The translations under genes and the position numbers were made by a program. Below, piece by piece: positions 34,379 to 42,338 of a DNA stretch of 64,000 bases (positions within the stretch are counted from its first letter, which is position 1; the number at the start of each line of letters is the position of its first letter). Source of the DNA: Halalkalicoccus paucihalophilus (GTDB taxonomy: Archaea > Halobacteriota > Halobacteria > Halobacteriales > Halalkalicoccaceae); NCBI RefSeq assembly GCF_001593955.1, contig NZ_LTAZ01000004.1, positions 248,001 to 312,000 of the forward strand, given 5' to 3'. The notes under the pieces are model-generated. The model was not told the DNA's origin and made no database searches. It saw only the letters and a list, made by a program, of their open reading frames with translations.

Positions 34379-34957
34379 ATGTTACTCACCGTTTCAGGCC
34401 CGCCGGGCAGCGGCAAGAGCACCGCCGCGACCGGGCTGGCCGATGCGCTCGGCTACGAGCACATAAGCGGCGGCGACGTCTTTCGCGAACTCGCGGCCGA
34501 GCGCGGCCTCTCGCTTTCGGAGTTCAATGCGCTCGCCGAGGAGGACGACACCATCGACCGGGACCTCGACCGGCGACTCCGGGAACTCGCCGCCGAGCGC
34601 GAGGACCTCGTCCTCGAGTCCCGACTGGCGGGCTGGATGGCCGCCGAGCACGCCGACCTTCGGGTCTGGCTCAACGCCCCCGTCGAGGTTCGGGCGACAC
34701 GGATCGCTGATCGGGAGGACAAACCCGTCGAGCAGGCGAAATCCGAGACGATCACGCGAGCCCAAAGCGAGGCCAGCAGGTACGAGGAGTACTACGGGAT
34801 CGATATCAACGATCTCTCGATCTACGATCTGGCGGTCAATACCGCTCGTTGGGGGCCCGGAGAGACCACCGACCTGCTCGTGGCTGCCGCCGAGCGCTAC
34901 GACCCCGCCAGCGACGAGGGGGGCTTTCCGGTGACCGACGTTCGCTACGAGTTCTAA
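34379..34957 (+). CDS. cmk: Cytidylate kinase (archaeal AAA-like/CMPK family)
   Basis: Phosphorylates CMP and dCMP. The 192-aa protein starts [20 protein letters not shown] with a P-loop at 7-15, and has [20 protein letters not shown] and [10 protein letters not shown] as in archaeal cytidylate kinases. The ATG at 34379 is preferred to a GTG two codons earlier. Its TAA shares one base with the ATG of the pseudouridine synthase gene (TAATG), so the two are coupled. Confidence 0.95.
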   Translation: MLLTVSGPPGSGKSTAATGLADALGYEHISGGDVFRELAAERGLSLSEFNALAEEDDTIDRDLDRRLRELAAEREDLVLESRLAGWMAAEHADLRVWLNAPVEVRATRIADREDKPVEQAKSETITRAQSEASRYEEYYGIDINDLSIYDLAVNTARWGPGETTDLLVAAAERYDPASDEGGFPVTDVRYEF

Positions 34958-35826
34958 TGTGCCGTGATCCGCCCGACGAGCGCTCGCTCGAATCCCTCGT
35001 GGAGTTCGGCGTCGTCAACCTCGACAAGCCGCCCGGCCCCTCGGCCCATCAGGTCTCGGGCTGGCTGCGGGACATGCTCGGCGTCGAGAAGGCCGCCCAC
35101 GCCGGTACGCTCGATCCGAAAGTCACCGGGTGTCTGCCCGTTCTGACCGGCACCGCAACCCGACTCGCGCCCGCCTTTCTCGAAGGGACAAAGGAGTACG
35201 TCGCGGTGCTCAAACTCCACGGGCCGGCCCCGACGGACATCGAATCGGTCGTCTCCGAGTTCGAGGGCGACCTCTACCAGAAACCACCACGGAAAAGCGC
35301 GGTCTCCCGGCGGCTTCGGGTCCGAACCGTCCACGAACTCGACCTGCTCGAGGTCCAAGACCGACAGGCGCTGTTGCGGATCCGCTGTGAGAGCGGGACC
35401 TACGTCAGGAAGCTCTGTCACGACGTCGGCCTCGCGCTGGGGACGGGCGCGCACATGGGCCATCTCCGGCGGACCGCGACGACCCCGTTCGACGACACCT
35501 CACTGTGTTCGCTCTACGATCTTGCCGACGCGATCGCCTTCGCCGAGGAGGGCGACGAGGACGCGCTCAGGGAAGTCATCGAACCCGGCGAGCGGGCGCT
35601 CACCCACCTCCCCCGGGTGACGATCGCGCCGAGTGCTGCCCGCGAGGTCGCCCACGGCGCGCAGGTCTACGCGCCGGGCGTCATCGACGCCGAGGGTGAC
35701 CCTGACGAGGAGCCGCTCGTGGCCTGCTATACCCCCACTGGATCGGCGATCTGTCTGGGCCGCTTAGTAGGGAATCCCGACGCCGATTCAGGGAGGGTCG
35801 TCGCGCTCGAACGCGTGCTCGTTTAG
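34957..35826 (+). CDS. truB: tRNA/rRNA pseudouridine synthase Cbf5 (TruB family, H/ACA complex)
   Basis: Catalytic subunit of box H/ACA RNPs, also able to make Psi55 in tRNA. The 289-aa protein has the catalytic Asp motif HAGTLDPKVTGCLPVLTG, the KEYVAVLKLHG strand, RCESGTYVRKLCHDVG, and a C-terminal PUA-like domain (VTIAPSAAREVAHGAQVYAP). It starts in the cmk stop codon. It ends with a 4-base overlap with the convergent hydrolase gene. Confidence 0.94.
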   Translation: MCRDPPDERSLESLVEFGVVNLDKPPGPSAHQVSGWLRDMLGVEKAAHAGTLDPKVTGCLPVLTGTATRLAPAFLEGTKEYVAVLKLHGPAPTDIESVVSEFEGDLYQKPPRKSAVSRRLRVRTVHELDLLEVQDRQALLRIRCESGTYVRKLCHDVGLALGTGAHMGHLRRTATTPFDDTSLCSLYDLADAIAFAEEGDEDALREVIEPGERALTHLPRVTIAPSAAREVAHGAQVYAPGVIDAEGDPDEEPLVACYTPTGSAICLGRLVGNPDADSGRVVALERVLV

Positions 35827-36686
35827 TCGAGGAACTCCAGTAGCCGCTCGGCGAACTCCTCGGGACGCTCGCGGGGCACCCAGTGTCCGGTATCGGGAAC
35901 GATCCAGCACTCGGCGCCCGTCAGGTCGGCGGCCCGGGCCGACCACCGGGGCGGGAACACCTCGTCCTCGCGCCCGTGGACGAACCACGTCGGCGCCTCG
36001 ATCTCCCCGAGCCGGGGTCGGTAGTCCGTCCGAAACCCTCCCAAATCCACCTCGTGACGCCGCCAACTTCGGTAGGCACGGCCGGGGTTCGGCCGCCGGA
36101 CGAGTTCGTAGACCGCATCGACGAGGTCCGGCGGGAGGGACTCTGGATCGTGAACGATCCCCGAGAGGCTCGCCTTCGTCAATCGCCGGCTCCGTCGGAG
36201 CGCTGCCACCGAGAGCCGGTTCAACGCCGGCAGCCGCGAGAGGGCGTAGGTGAGACGACCGTTCGGTAGCTCCCCGCCGAGGCCGTAGCTCGCGACGGAC
36301 ACCAGCCGATCGACCCGTTCGGGCGAGCGAAGCGCGAGGCCGAGCGCGACGCTTCCGCCGACCGACAGCCCCACGAGGCTCGTCCGGTTGAGTCCGATCG
36401 CGTCCATGAACGACTCGATGACGGCCACGTGGCGTTTCGTGCTGTAGGCGATCTCGGGGCAGTCGCTGTCCCCGTAGCCCAACAGATCCGGCGCGAACAC
36501 GCGACAGTGCTCGGCGAGCGGTTCGATCACCGCGCCCCACGAGCAGTGGGCGGCGTCGATCAGCCCGCCGTGGAGCAAGAGGACGGGCGGGCCGTCCTCG
36601 CCGGCCTGCAGGTAACGGATCCGGTAGCCGCTAGCGTCGGCGTACCGCTCGGTGGGTTCCATGTCGAACGGTTCGATTGGGGCCAT
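35823..36686 (-). CDS. Alpha/beta-fold hydrolase
   Basis: A 287-aa single-domain hydrolase. Visible features are the oxyanion-hole strand PVLLLHGGLIDA, the nucleophile elbow GLSVGGSVA (Ser in G-x-S-x-G), the acid in PTWFVHGREDEVFPPRWSA and the His in IVPDTGHWVPRERPEEF, so the catalytic triad is complete. The substrate cannot be told (esterase, lipase or C-C hydrolase). I use the ATG giving MAPIEPFDMEPT; an internal Met eight codons later is possible. Divergent from the HTH-10 regulator with 60 bp between starts. Confidence 0.85.
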   Translation of the reverse strand: MAPIEPFDMEPTERYADASGYRIRYLQAGEDGPPVLLLHGGLIDAAHCSWGAVIEPLAEHCRVFAPDLLGYGDSDCPEIAYSTKRHVAVIESFMDAIGLNRTSLVGLSVGGSVALGLALRSPERVDRLVSVASYGLGGELPNGRLTYALSRLPALNRLSVAALRRSRRLTKASLSGIVHDPESLPPDLVDAVYELVRRPNPGRAYRSWRRHEVDLGGFRTDYRPRLGEIEAPTWFVHGREDEVFPPRWSARAADLTGAECWIVPDTGHWVPRERPEEFAERLLEFLD

Positions 36687-36746
36687 AGAGTGTGTTTCGA
36701 TGCCGACAGGAACAATCGTTATGTACTCCGGGGCGGAGATCCAGGC

Positions 36747-37478
36747 ATGATCGACCTCGCGATGGACATGGAGCAGTACGACTGCCCCTTCATCGACACG
36801 ACGGACGACCACGGGATAACGTTCTCCGCGATCCACTGGCATTTCGACACCGCTAGTGAGCGCCTCGAGACCCGGATGATCGCCGAGGCCGATTCGCACG
36901 TCGAACTCGAACGCGCGCTCGCGGCACTCCGGGACCACGACCGGCTCCACGAGTGCGATACGTTCATGAAACACGGCGACACTGGCCTCGTGCGAACGGT
37001 AATCGACCAGACCAACGCCATGCGGACGATCCGCGAGAACGGTGGCTACATCACCGGCCCGTTTCAGATCGAGGACGGCCGGGAGTGCTGGGAGGTCGGC
37101 TTCGACGACGAGCGGATCGCCGACGACACGCTCTCGGATCTCGAACGCGAAAACGAGTTTTCGGTCACGGACCGCGAGGCGATCTCGCCCGAGGAGCTGT
37201 TCGACGTGCTCAGAAACGCCGGGCCCGCCGCGGATCTACTCTCGGCCTGTCGGTCGCTCTCCGTGACCGAACGCGAGACGCTCTCAGTCGCGGTCGACCG
37301 GGGTTACTTCGAGACCCCAAGGGGGGAAACCCTCTCCTCGCTCGGGAATCGGTTCGGGATCTCCGATACGGCCGTCTCGAACAACCTCCGTCGGGCCGAA
37401 CGAAAGCTGCTCGGCCGGGTCGTCGAGACGGCGGCCGAACTCGACGATCACGAGCCGGAAAACGACACCCTTAATTGA
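36747..37478 (+). CDS. HTH-10 (bacterio-opsin activator-like) transcriptional regulator
   Basis: A 243-aa protein with a C-terminal HTH_10 domain: SVTERETLSVAVDRGYFETP then TLSSLGNRFGISDTAVSNNL and RRAERKLL. The N-terminal 170 residues form a sensor half resembling other haloarchaeal Bat-like regulators (EQYDCPFIDTTDDHGITFSA; DTFMKHGDTGLVRTVIDQTN), but no known ligand-binding fold is obvious. It is divergent from the alpha/beta hydrolase, a possible target. The tRNA-Pro TATA-like sequence overlaps its stop codon. Confidence 0.88.
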   Translation: MIDLAMDMEQYDCPFIDTTDDHGITFSAIHWHFDTASERLETRMIAEADSHVELERALAALRDHDRLHECDTFMKHGDTGLVRTVIDQTNAMRTIRENGGYITGPFQIEDGRECWEVGFDDERIADDTLSDLERENEFSVTDREAISPEELFDVLRNAGPAADLLSACRSLSVTERETLSVAVDRGYFETPRGETLSSLGNRFGISDTAVSNNLRRAERKLLGRVVETAAELDDHEPENDTLN

Positions 37479-37501
37479 CCGACGAGCGTTGTCCGAAACA
37501 C

Positions 37502-37572
37502 GGGACCGTGGGGTAGTGGTATCCTCTGCGGATGGGGTCCGTAGGACCTGAGTTCGACTCTCAGCGGTCCCA
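37502..37572 (+). tRNA. tRNA-Pro (anticodon GGG)
   Basis: A 71-nt cloverleaf: acceptor stem GGGACCG with CGGTCCC and discriminator A, D arm with GGTAGTGGTA, anticodon loop ATGGGGT (anticodon at 37534-37536) on stem TGCGG/CCGTA, and T arm CTGAG-TTCGACT-CTCAG. No intron, no encoded CCA. CTTAATTG about 29 bp upstream, within the stop of the HTH-10 gene, is the probable TATA-like box. Confidence 0.95.
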
Positions 37573-37573
37573 T

Positions 37574-37607
37574 ATTCTGCTGCGAGCAACTCCGCGAGCA
37601 GCAGAAT
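37574..37607 (+). repeat. Inverted repeat immediately downstream of tRNA-Pro
   Basis: ATTCTGCTGC at 37574-37583 and its exact complement GCAGCAGAAT at 37598-37607 enclose a 14-base loop. It could form a strong hairpin in the tRNA 3' trailer, perhaps acting in termination or processing. Purely sequence-based. Confidence 0.6.
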
Positions 37608-37692
37608 TATGGATAGAGCGGAGTGTCGAGCCAGCAAGTCGCAGCCCACGGAGCGAGCGTATGCGAGCGAGTAGGAACGGCTTGTACTGTTA

Positions 37693-37709
37693 GACTCTCA
37701 GCGGTCCCA
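37693..37709 (+). repeat. Exact 17-bp copy of the tRNA-Pro 3' end
   Basis: GACTCTCAGCGGTCCCA is identical to 37556-37572, the 3' half of the tRNA-Pro T arm and acceptor strand, in the same orientation and 137 bp downstream. This is the arrangement left by site-specific integration into a tRNA gene, but the interval is too short to hold an element. Confidence 0.7.
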
Positions 37710-37964
37710 CTTTTCCGAAGGAAAACGGGAATACGCCGCGCTCTGTGCGGCGATGGTCCCACTCGTTCTGCGTGACGCACTCTCGCACCGCGCGAATTCG
37801 TTACAAGAGTGCTAAACATCGTCTCATTCCGCTCACGACGCCCGGAAACGCCCGTGAGTGGGCGATACGTCTCCGCCAGCCCTCCTGTGGTATCGGGCGA
37901 TACCCGTGCATGAAAACACGAGGCATATACGTCGAGGGCTGGATAGGGACGTCAACGATATCGG

Positions 37965-38558
37965 ATGGATCTGACAGCGATCGACGCGCTGATCGAAAAC
38001 GAATCCCGAAACGCGATAGCGGCGTGGCTGCTCACCGGGTTCGTCGTCGTCGTCGCCGGCGGAAGCCTGCTGGTCGGCGATCTCCTCTGGGCCGGCTTTG
38101 CGGTGTGTGTCGGGGCGCTCGCGGTGCTCCCCGCGCTCGCGTTCCGAACCCGACGGGTGACGCTGCCGTGGGAAGTGCTCGCGCTCGCCTCGGCGCCGCT
38201 CCTCGTCCGAACGTTCGGCTCCGGCGAGGTGAGCGAGTTCGCGACCTACATCTCGGTTGCGGCGATCGCGCTGCTCGTGGCGGTCGAACTCCAGGTGTTC
38301 ACGCCGGTCAAGATGACTTCGGGTTTCGCGGTCGTGTTCGTCGTCATTGCCACGATGGCGACGGCGGGCGCGTGGGCCGTCGTCCGCTGGATCGCGGATC
38401 TCTACCTTGCAACCGGGTTTCTCGAGAGCGAGGAGGCGCTCATGTGGGAGTTCGTGGCCTCGACGGCCGCCGGCCTCGTGGCCGGGGTCGTCTTCGAGTT
38501 GTACTTCCGGCGACGCTCGCGCGCGATCGAACGCCGAGTGGAGGGAGAGGCCCTGTGA
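37965..38558 (+). CDS. Integral membrane protein of unknown function (first of a pair)
   Basis: A 197-aa protein with five or six hydrophobic segments (AIAAWLLTGFVVVVAGGSLL; LLWAGFAVCVGALAVLPALA; ISVAAIALLVAVELQVFTPV; SGFAVVFVVIATMATAGAWA; STAAGLVAGVVFELYF) and a basic cytosolic tail RRRSRAIERRVEGEAL. No functional motif is recognised. Its TGA overlaps the GTG start of the next membrane protein (GTGA), so they are co-translated and probably interact. Confidence 0.75.
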   Translation: MDLTAIDALIENESRNAIAAWLLTGFVVVVAGGSLLVGDLLWAGFAVCVGALAVLPALAFRTRRVTLPWEVLALASAPLLVRTFGSGEVSEFATYISVAAIALLVAVELQVFTPVKMTSGFAVVFVVIATMATAGAWAVVRWIADLYLATGFLESEEALMWEFVASTAAGLVAGVVFELYFRRRSRAIERRVEGEAL

Positions 38559-39208
38559 ACGTCCGCGAGCGCCTCGGGATCTCGTCGGAGCGACAACGCC
38601 ACCTCGCGTGGCTCATGGAGGTCGCGCTCGTCGGGATGTTCTTCATCGGGCTGGAGCGGGGCGAGACCGGGATCCTCGTCAACACCGGTGTGGCACTCGT
38701 AGTGATCCAGCTCCCGCCGCTGCTCGAACGCGAGTACGGGATCACGATGGACGCGGGGCTGACCCTCTGGATCACCGCCGCCGTGTTCCTCCACGCGGTC
38801 GGGACGGTGGGACTGCCTGGAAGCCCGCTCAACCTGTATCGATCGATCTGGTGGTGGGACCACCTCACACACGGGTTGTCGGCCTCGGTCGTCGCCGCCG
38901 CTGGCTACGCCACCGCACGGGCCGTCGAGATCCACAGCGACGAGATCCACCTCCCCTCCCGGTTCATGTTCGTCTTCATCCTCCTGTTCGTCCTCGCCTT
39001 CGGCGTCTTCTGGGAGGTCCTCGAGTTCGCCATCGCGGGGATCGGTCCGTGGTTCGGGCTCGGGACCGTCCTGACGCAGTACGGCCTCGAGGACACGATG
39101 TTCGATCTGGTGTTCAACACCATCGGGGCCGCCATCGTCGCCCTCTGGGGCACCCCCCACCTGAACGATCTCGTCGGCTCGATCACGGCCCGTCTCGAGA
39201 ACGGGTGA
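38555..39208 (+). CDS. Integral membrane protein of unknown function (second of a pair)
   Basis: A 217-aa protein, GTG start within the stop of the preceding gene. Hydrophobic segments include WLMEVALVGMFFIGLERGET, TLWITAAVFLHAVGTVGLPG, RFMFVFILLFVLAFGVFWEV and LVFNTIGAAIVALWGT. The short motif WWWDHLTHGLSASVVAAAGY, with a conserved-looking D-H...H set, and the Glu-rich FWEVLEFAIAG recall DUF2238-like membrane proteins; this link is tentative. The function is unknown. Confidence 0.7.
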   Translation: MNVRERLGISSERQRHLAWLMEVALVGMFFIGLERGETGILVNTGVALVVIQLPPLLEREYGITMDAGLTLWITAAVFLHAVGTVGLPGSPLNLYRSIWWWDHLTHGLSASVVAAAGYATARAVEIHSDEIHLPSRFMFVFILLFVLAFGVFWEVLEFAIAGIGPWFGLGTVLTQYGLEDTMFDLVFNTIGAAIVALWGTPHLNDLVGSITARLENG

Positions 39209-39242
39209 GTCGCGTGGTATTCAGGAACAGGGGCGCGAATCG

Positions 39243-39250
39243 CTTATATT
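39243..39250 (+). promoter_or_regulatory. TATA-like box for the DUF457-type gene
   Basis: CTTATATT centred about 25 bp upstream of the ATG at 39272. It supports this start over a GTG five codons earlier. Confidence 0.45.
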
Positions 39251-39271
39251 CATCAGGTGCGTTCGGAGCGT

Positions 39272-40291
39272 ATGTTCGTCGGCCACGCCATGCTCGGGTT
39301 CGCCCTCGTCGCCGGGGGCGCGCGCCTGTTCGGGCGCTCGCGCGAGCGATCGCTGACGCTGGGCGTCCTCGCGGGAGCGTTCGCGACCGTCCCGGACGTC
39401 GACATGCTGTATGCGCTGTCGGGACTGGTCGGCGAGACGGGCGGCGTCGAGGGGTTCTGGAGCGCGAGCACGCTCGTTCACCGCGGTTCTACCCACTCGC
39501 TTCTCGTCGGCGTGGCGAGCGCTCTTGGCTTCGCCCTCTGTGCGGCCGGCCTCACCTCGCCGAGGCCGACCGAGCGATTTCTCGGGTCGCGGCGGGCACG
39601 TCCCGCCGCGGGACTCGCGACCCTCCTCGTCCTCGTCGCGGTCGCTGGGGCCACGAGCGGCCCGCTCGGACTCGCGGTGATGGGGGCGTTCGTCCTCGCC
39701 GGCCTCGCAGTCACGACGGCGGCAGTTCGACTTACTGATTTCGGGCCCGTCGCGATCGGATCTGCGGCGCTCGTCGGGCTACTGAGCCACCCGTTCGGCG
39801 ACCTCCTCACCGGCGAGCCGCCGCTGTTCCTCTACCCGCTCGACGTCCACCCCGTCGCTGAGCGCGTGCTCCTGAGCGCGGACCCGACGGTCCACCTCCT
39901 CGGGGCGTTCGGCCTCGAACTGGCGACGATCTGGCTGGCCGCGGCCGTCTACTGCCGGCTGACCGACCGGTCGATTCTGGCGCACGTTCACTGGCGGGCG
40001 GCCCTCGGTGTCGCCTACGCGGGTGCCGTGCTGGCCCTTCCCGCACCGACCGTCGATTCGGCCTACCGGTTCGTCTTCAGCGTTCTCGCGGTCGGCGTCG
40101 TCGGCCCCGCACCGCTCGCCCGGCAGGTGTCCCGGCCGTTTCGGGCGGCCGATCGGGGTTGGCCCGCTTTCGGGACCGTCGGGACCGGATGGCCAGCGCG
40201 TTCCGAGGGGGTGCTGACGCCGCTTCTCACCGGATTGGCCGCGATCACGCTCGCGGGACTGTCCTTCGCGGTCGGCTACGCGCTGCTCTGA
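39272..40291 (+). CDS. Membrane-bound metal-dependent hydrolase family protein (YdjM/DUF457)
   Basis: A 339-aa membrane protein whose N-terminus MFVGHAMLGFALVAGGARLF with GAFATVPDVDMLYALSGL and STLVHRGSTHSLLVGVASAL reproduces the HxxxG, D-x-D and HRxxTHS motifs of the YdjM/LexA-regulated metal-dependent hydrolase family. A later HPFGDLLTGEPPLFLYPLDV carries the remaining His/Asp ligands. The family is thought to act on lipid-linked substrates, without a defined reaction. It appears monocistronic. Confidence 0.85.
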   Translation: MFVGHAMLGFALVAGGARLFGRSRERSLTLGVLAGAFATVPDVDMLYALSGLVGETGGVEGFWSASTLVHRGSTHSLLVGVASALGFALCAAGLTSPRPTERFLGSRRARPAAGLATLLVLVAVAGATSGPLGLAVMGAFVLAGLAVTTAAVRLTDFGPVAIGSAALVGLLSHPFGDLLTGEPPLFLYPLDVHPVAERVLLSADPTVHLLGAFGLELATIWLAAAVYCRLTDRSILAHVHWRAALGVAYAGAVLALPAPTVDSAYRFVFSVLAVGVVGPAPLARQVSRPFRAADRGWPAFGTVGTGWPARSEGVLTPLLTGLAAITLAGLSFAVGYALL

Positions 40292-40360
40292 TCGGGCTGG
40301 CGGTACGGGCGATAGCCGTCACGCGGCGTTTATTTTCCACCGGTACCCATTGCGCGGTAG

Positions 40361-41239
40361 ATGACACCTCCCGTCCGTCCCTCGCGTCGCAGCGTCCTCG
40401 AAACCGTCGGCGGCGGCCTCACAGCAACTCTCGCCGGCTGTATCGGCGGCCGCAACGGACGTCCCTCGGACGGAAACGACGACGAGTCCGCCGAAACCGG
40501 ACGCGAAACGTATCCGTTGATGGAGGGGACCGCCTACGAGACTGCGGTTCACGTCCTGACGGCGGGCAACGGCCCGACGGGGATGGTCCTCGGGGGCGTC
40601 CACGGCAACGAGGTCGGTGGGGTCGAGGCCGCCCACGTCGCCACGGAGTACGACCTCGTGGCGGGACGGCTCGTCGTGATCCCCGAGGCCAACAAGCCGG
40701 CGGTCGACGAGGGGACTCGCAACGGTCCCGACGGTAATCTCAACCGCCAGTTTCCCATCGGGGAGGAGCCCACCACGGAGATCGCCCGCGCGCTCTGGGC
40801 GGAGATCGAGGAGTACGACCCCGACTGCCTGATCGACATGCACACCTCGCGGGGGATCCTCAGGGTCGACGAGGGCGCGGTCGGCCAGACGGTGTTCTCC
40901 TCGCCCGCCGAGGGATCGAGCGAGGCCGCCGAGACGGCCGTCGAGTACATGAACAAGGAAGTCATGGCCGACTTTCTTGAGGAGCACCCCGAGTACGCCT
41001 TTCGGGCGGCGCGGGTCGAGGACGAGGACATCCAACAGAGCGACCAGGCCCACCTGATGGCCGCGATGAAGGCGGGAAGCGACCTCGGGACGAAGGGGTG
41101 GATCACCGAGGTCACCTACCGCGGGCTGGACGTCGATCAGCAGGCGTTCCTCCACGACCGCTTGGCGATCCGGTTGCTCGCCGAGAACGAAATCGAGGTC
41201 GAAAGCCCGCTCGACGGCGAGTCCCTACAGTCGCTATAG
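40361..41239 (+). CDS. Tat-exported lipoprotein of the succinylglutamate desuccinylase/aspartoacylase (M14-like) family
   Basis: A 292-aa protein with a Tat lipoprotein signal: SRRSVLETVGGGLTATLAGC, twin arginines followed by a LAGC lipobox, and a low-complexity acidic linker. The mature part is a zinc carboxypeptidase-like fold: LGGVHGNEVGGVEAA (His and Glu ligands), PDGNLNRQFP (substrate Arg/Asn) and CLIDMHTS (third His). It would hydrolyse amide or peptide bonds outside the membrane; the substrate is unknown. It is convergent with the Gfo-type gene (6-base overlap). Confidence 0.88.
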   Translation: MTPPVRPSRRSVLETVGGGLTATLAGCIGGRNGRPSDGNDDESAETGRETYPLMEGTAYETAVHVLTAGNGPTGMVLGGVHGNEVGGVEAAHVATEYDLVAGRLVVIPEANKPAVDEGTRNGPDGNLNRQFPIGEEPTTEIARALWAEIEEYDPDCLIDMHTSRGILRVDEGAVGQTVFSSPAEGSSEAAETAVEYMNKEVMADFLEEHPEYAFRAARVEDEDIQQSDQAHLMAAMKAGSDLGTKGWITEVTYRGLDVDQQAFLHDRLAIRLLAENEIEVESPLDGESLQSL

Positions 41240-42298
41240 CTCGACGCGCTCGCCGGTCTCGTCGGACTCGTAGACGGCCTCGATCGCCCGGATGTCGAGG
41301 ACACCGTGCTCGCCGTCGGGTGCCGGCTCGGTGTCGGTAAGGAGGCAGTGGGCGAAGTAGTCGAACTCCTCGCGCATCTGGTTTCGCTGGTCGAATTCCA
41401 CCGTCGAGCGGGTCCCCTCGCGTTCGACGAGGAGCTTCCGGGGCCGGCCGGGGAAGAAGGGCCGGTCCAGCAGGAGTTGCCCCTCGGTGCCGACCACGCG
41501 GAGGTGACTCTCCTCCGTGGCGCTGTGGCTGACCGAACCCGTGAGAAGGATCCCGTCCTCGAACTCGAACTCGAAGCTCGCGTGTTCGTCGGTCCCCTCG
41601 AACTCGGGTCGGTCCGTGCGGGTCCGCCCATAGGCCGAGACGGGGTCCCGATCGAGGACGAATCGGGTCGTGTTCAGCGGGTAGATCCCGATGTCGTTCA
41701 TCGTCGTCCCGCCCGAGAGTTCGGGGTCGAGGCGCCAGTGGTCCGGGCCGTCGACGAACGAGAGCATATCGTCGGACATACCTCCGGAGACGCTCACGGG
41801 CTCGCCGATGACGCCCTCCCGGAGCAGGTCCCGTGCCCGGCGGGTCGCGGGGTCGGTCTGGACCCGGTAGGCGATCATCAGAGTGACGCCCTCGGCCTCG
41901 CAGACCGCGGTCAGTTCGCGGGCGCGTTCCTCGGAGACCTCCATCGGTTTCTCACAGAGGACGTCCTTGCCGAGTTCGGCGGCGGCCCGGACGTGATCGA
42001 GGTGGAGCGCGTTGGGTGTTGCGACGTAGACGGCATCGTAGACGTCTGTGGCCTCGCCGTCGGCGAAGGCCTCGTAGTCGATGGCGCGTTCGACGTCAGT
42101 CCCCTCGACCTCGCTTGGATCCGAGATCGAACCGCTCACCGCCACGGTCGTCTCACAGAAATCGCTCCCTTCGATCGCGGGGATGGCCTCCTCGGTCGTC
42201 CACCAGCCCATCCCGACCATCGCGAGGCGGACCGTTCCCTCCTCGCGCTCCTGCCAGTCGCGCTCGGTGAACTCGCTCAGGAACTGCTCGACGGACAT
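41234..42298 (-). CDS. Gfo/Idh/MocA family NAD(P)-dependent sugar dehydrogenase, Gfo6/xylose dehydrogenase-like
   Basis: A 354-aa oxidoreductase. The Rossmann motif is atypical but clear (LAMVGMGWWTTEEAIPAI), followed by VYVATPNALHLDHVRAAAEL and the family EKPMEV motif in VLCEKPMEVSEERA with the catalytic Lys. It resembles the haloarchaeal Gfo6 group annotated as D-xylose 1-dehydrogenase, which oxidises pentoses to lactones; that detail is from memory, so I give no symbol. The ATG at 42298 fits the family start. It ends overlapping the lipoprotein gene and is downstream of the CPA2 antiporter. Confidence 0.85.
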   Translation of the reverse strand: MSVEQFLSEFTERDWQEREEGTVRLAMVGMGWWTTEEAIPAIEGSDFCETTVAVSGSISDPSEVEGTDVERAIDYEAFADGEATDVYDAVYVATPNALHLDHVRAAAELGKDVLCEKPMEVSEERARELTAVCEAEGVTLMIAYRVQTDPATRRARDLLREGVIGEPVSVSGGMSDDMLSFVDGPDHWRLDPELSGGTTMNDIGIYPLNTTRFVLDRDPVSAYGRTRTDRPEFEGTDEHASFEFEFEDGILLTGSVSHSATEESHLRVVGTEGQLLLDRPFFPGRPRKLLVEREGTRSTVEFDQRNQMREEFDYFAHCLLTDTEPAPDGEHGVLDIRAIEAVYESDETGERVEL

Positions 42299-42338
42299 GT
42301 CGTCGGATTCGGGAGCCGCCCGCTTATATTTTCCCGGA

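Larger units (their letters stand above)
37573..37964. other. 392-bp region after tRNA-Pro with tRNA-derived repeats and a hairpin
   Basis: No protein-like frame is recognised. It holds a 10-bp-arm inverted repeat just after the tRNA, a 17-bp copy of the tRNA 3' end at 37693-37709, and a shorter echo GGTCCCAC at 37755. The last part leads to the promoter of the membrane gene at 37965. Confidence 0.6.

Noticed and set aside
37573-37770. Possible integrated mobile element bounded by tRNA-Pro repeats
   Set aside because: The repeats are only 137 bp apart and no integrase or other gene lies between them; kept as repeats and a finding, not as an element.
37745-38554. N-terminal extension of the second membrane protein of the 38-kb pair
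   Set aside because: The frame runs upstream through the tRNA-Pro trailer and across the first membrane gene with Arg-rich, non-protein-like sequence; the GTG at 38555 overlapping the preceding stop is the sensible start.
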